The notes under the pieces: model-generated
Told to the model about the DNA's origin: nothing
What the model saw: the letters and a program-made list of their open reading frames with translations, nothing else
Databases searched by the model: none
Assembly (NCBI GenBank): GCA_029556045.1
Contig: JAKQGS010000229.1
Span: 1 to 6,868, forward strand
Direction: 5' to 3'
Length of the DNA stretch: 6,868 nt
Origin: Pseudomonadota bacterium
GTDB lineage: Bacteria > Bdellovibrionota > Oligoflexia > Oligoflexales > Oligoflexaceae
Shown here: positions 6,511-6,868 of the stretch, one piece after another
How the letters are laid out: every line of letters starts with the position of its first letter
Position numbering within the stretch: position 1 is the stretch's first letter
Translations under genes and position numbers: made by a program

Positions 6511-6545
6511 CCCCCGCAGGTTAGGTTGACCGACGGGGGTCTTTT
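6511..6545 (+). terminator. Rho-independent terminator of the glycosyltransferase gene
   Basis: It begins two bases after the TAA. CCCCCG (6511-6516) pairs with CGGGGG (6534-6539). A 2x2 internal mismatch separates this from a short GGT/ACC inner stem (6519-6521 with 6529-6531) around a seven-base loop. TCTTTT follows. The inner stem is weak, but position and T-rich tail support the call. Confidence 0.78.
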
Positions 6546-6555
6546 GGGATAGAAA
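6526..6555 (+). promoter_or_regulatory. Likely sigma-70 promoter of the tRNA-Pro gene
   Basis: TTGACC (6526-6531, five of six consensus positions) and TAGAAA (6550-6555, four of six) are separated by 18 bases. A start near 6562 would lie about 10 bases before the mature tRNA 5' end, normal for a tRNA gene. The -35 element falls in the loop and inner stem of the preceding terminator hairpin. Confidence 0.55.
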
Positions 6556-6571
6556 TGATCCTTCCTCAGAC

Positions 6572-6647
6572 CGGGGTGTAGCGCAGTTGGTAGCGCGCGT
6601 CGTTCGGGACGACGAGGTCGCAGGTTCGAATCCTGTCACCCCGACCA
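6572..6647 (+). tRNA. tRNA-Pro, anticodon CGG
   Basis: A complete 76-base cloverleaf. The 7-bp acceptor stem is CGGGGTG (6572-6578) with CACCCCG (6637-6643). The 4-bp D stem is GCGC/GCGC. The 5-bp anticodon stem CGTCG/CGACG encloses the loop TTCGGGA, with anticodon CGG at 6605-6607, which reads proline codon CCG. The T stem (one G-U pair) encloses TTCGAAT. Discriminator A and an encoded CCA end (6645-6647) follow. The first pair C1-G72, with A73, is the usual identity feature of bacterial tRNA-Pro. The sequence resembles E. coli proK in the anticodon arm. Confidence 0.97.
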
Positions 6648-6699
6648 TATTCCAGAAGTCTTCCTCTCAGCAAGAAACGCAAACGGCTGTCAAACCAGA

Positions 6700-6711
6700 T
6701 AGTTCGAACTA
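6700..6711. repeat. 12-bp perfect palindrome at the end of the right-edge gene
   Basis: TAGTTCGAACTA is a perfect palindrome covering the stop codon of the partial minus-strand frame. Its core GTTCGAA also occurs in the T arm of the tRNA 75 bases to the left (6624-6630). It could be a protein-binding site, a recombination scar or chance. No T-run follows on either side, so it is not a standard terminator. Confidence 0.35.
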
Positions 6712-6868
6712 CTGCTCATACCAAATGAAGCCAGTGAAATTGTCAGTTATATTCCCTCCGTCTGCGGATACAAAAAAGTATCGGTTTGGCTCTATCCAGT
6801 TTTGGCCGTCTAAGCCACTCCAACTAACGCCTTCGTAGTTTCCCAAAGCAAGACAACGCCCCTGCTGG
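6709..6868 (-). CDS. C-terminal fragment of an unrecognised protein (52 codons visible)
   Basis: One minus-strand frame is open from the right edge to a TAG at 6711-6709, giving 52 residues with the start outside the window. I do not recognise a family. The fragment is rich in aromatic residues and Gly/Asn (Trp16, Trp24, Trp49, motifs GVSWSGLDGQNW and ADGGNITDNFTG, end FIWYEQ) and has a single Cys. Such a composition is common in secreted or surface beta-rich proteins, but that is only an impression. It points toward the tRNA-Pro gene, and no terminator is seen in the 61 bases between them. GC content by hand count is about 47%, below the glycosyltransferase gene. It could be a real gene end, the remnant of one, or a chance frame; 52 sense codons with protein-like composition favour a real gene. 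Confidence 0.5.
   Translation of the reverse strand, partial: QQGRCLALGNYEGVSWSGLDGQNWIEPNRYFFVSADGGNITDNFTGFIWYEQ

Noticed and set aside
6587..6838. An 83-codon plus-strand open frame starting in the tRNA
   Set aside because: It starts within tRNA-Pro, has no ribosome site and low-complexity, unprotein-like composition; the opposite strand has a better candidate.
1..6868. CRISPR array, insertion sequence, toxin-antitoxin pair or defence system
   Set aside because: No regularly spaced repeats, transposase, integrase or defence motifs were found on either strand; identified genes are cell-wall, RNA-decay and glycosylation functions.

Overview
The window reads as ordinary chromosome from a Gram-negative bacterium, most likely a deltaproteobacterium-like or related lineage. 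Evidence for an outer membrane is a Pal lipoprotein, an Mpl ligase (recycling of meso-diaminopimelate muropeptides) and a heptosyltransferase-type glycosyltransferase. Evidence against a typical gammaproteobacterium is an RNase Y gene followed by ymdB, a pair best known from Firmicutes and also present in deltaproteobacteria. The lineage is inferred from gene content only; no rRNA or other phylogenetic marker is present.

From left to right, five genes lie on the minus strand. ymdB (cut by the left edge, 1-572) follows rny (569-2137) with a 4-base ATGA overlap. A rho-independent terminator (2264-2297) separates rny from pal (2315-2797). Upstream of pal, a 124-bp gap leads to mpl (2922-4388), which overlaps ldcA (4385-5302) by ATGA. 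ldcA and mpl form a translationally coupled cell-wall recycling pair: LdcA trims murein tetrapeptide to tripeptide, and Mpl joins the tripeptide to UDP-MurNAc. Pal binds the same diaminopimelate-containing peptidoglycan from the outer membrane.

A 66-bp divergent gap separates ldcA from a plus-strand family-9 glycosyltransferase gene (5369-6508). Its product carries two four-cysteine clusters, one at each end, and has Ala where heptosyltransferases usually have a catalytic Asp. Its terminator hairpin (6511-6545) overlaps a likely sigma-70 promoter for the tRNA-Pro(CGG) gene at 6572-6647.

After the tRNA the sequence is less GC-rich (hand count about 44% for 6648-6708 and 47% for 6709-6868). 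The right edge holds the last 52 codons of an unrecognised minus-strand gene. I see no CRISPR array, insertion sequence, integrase or clearly new multi-gene system. The points most worth following up are the cysteine-rich glycosyltransferase and the tRNA-flanking right edge.
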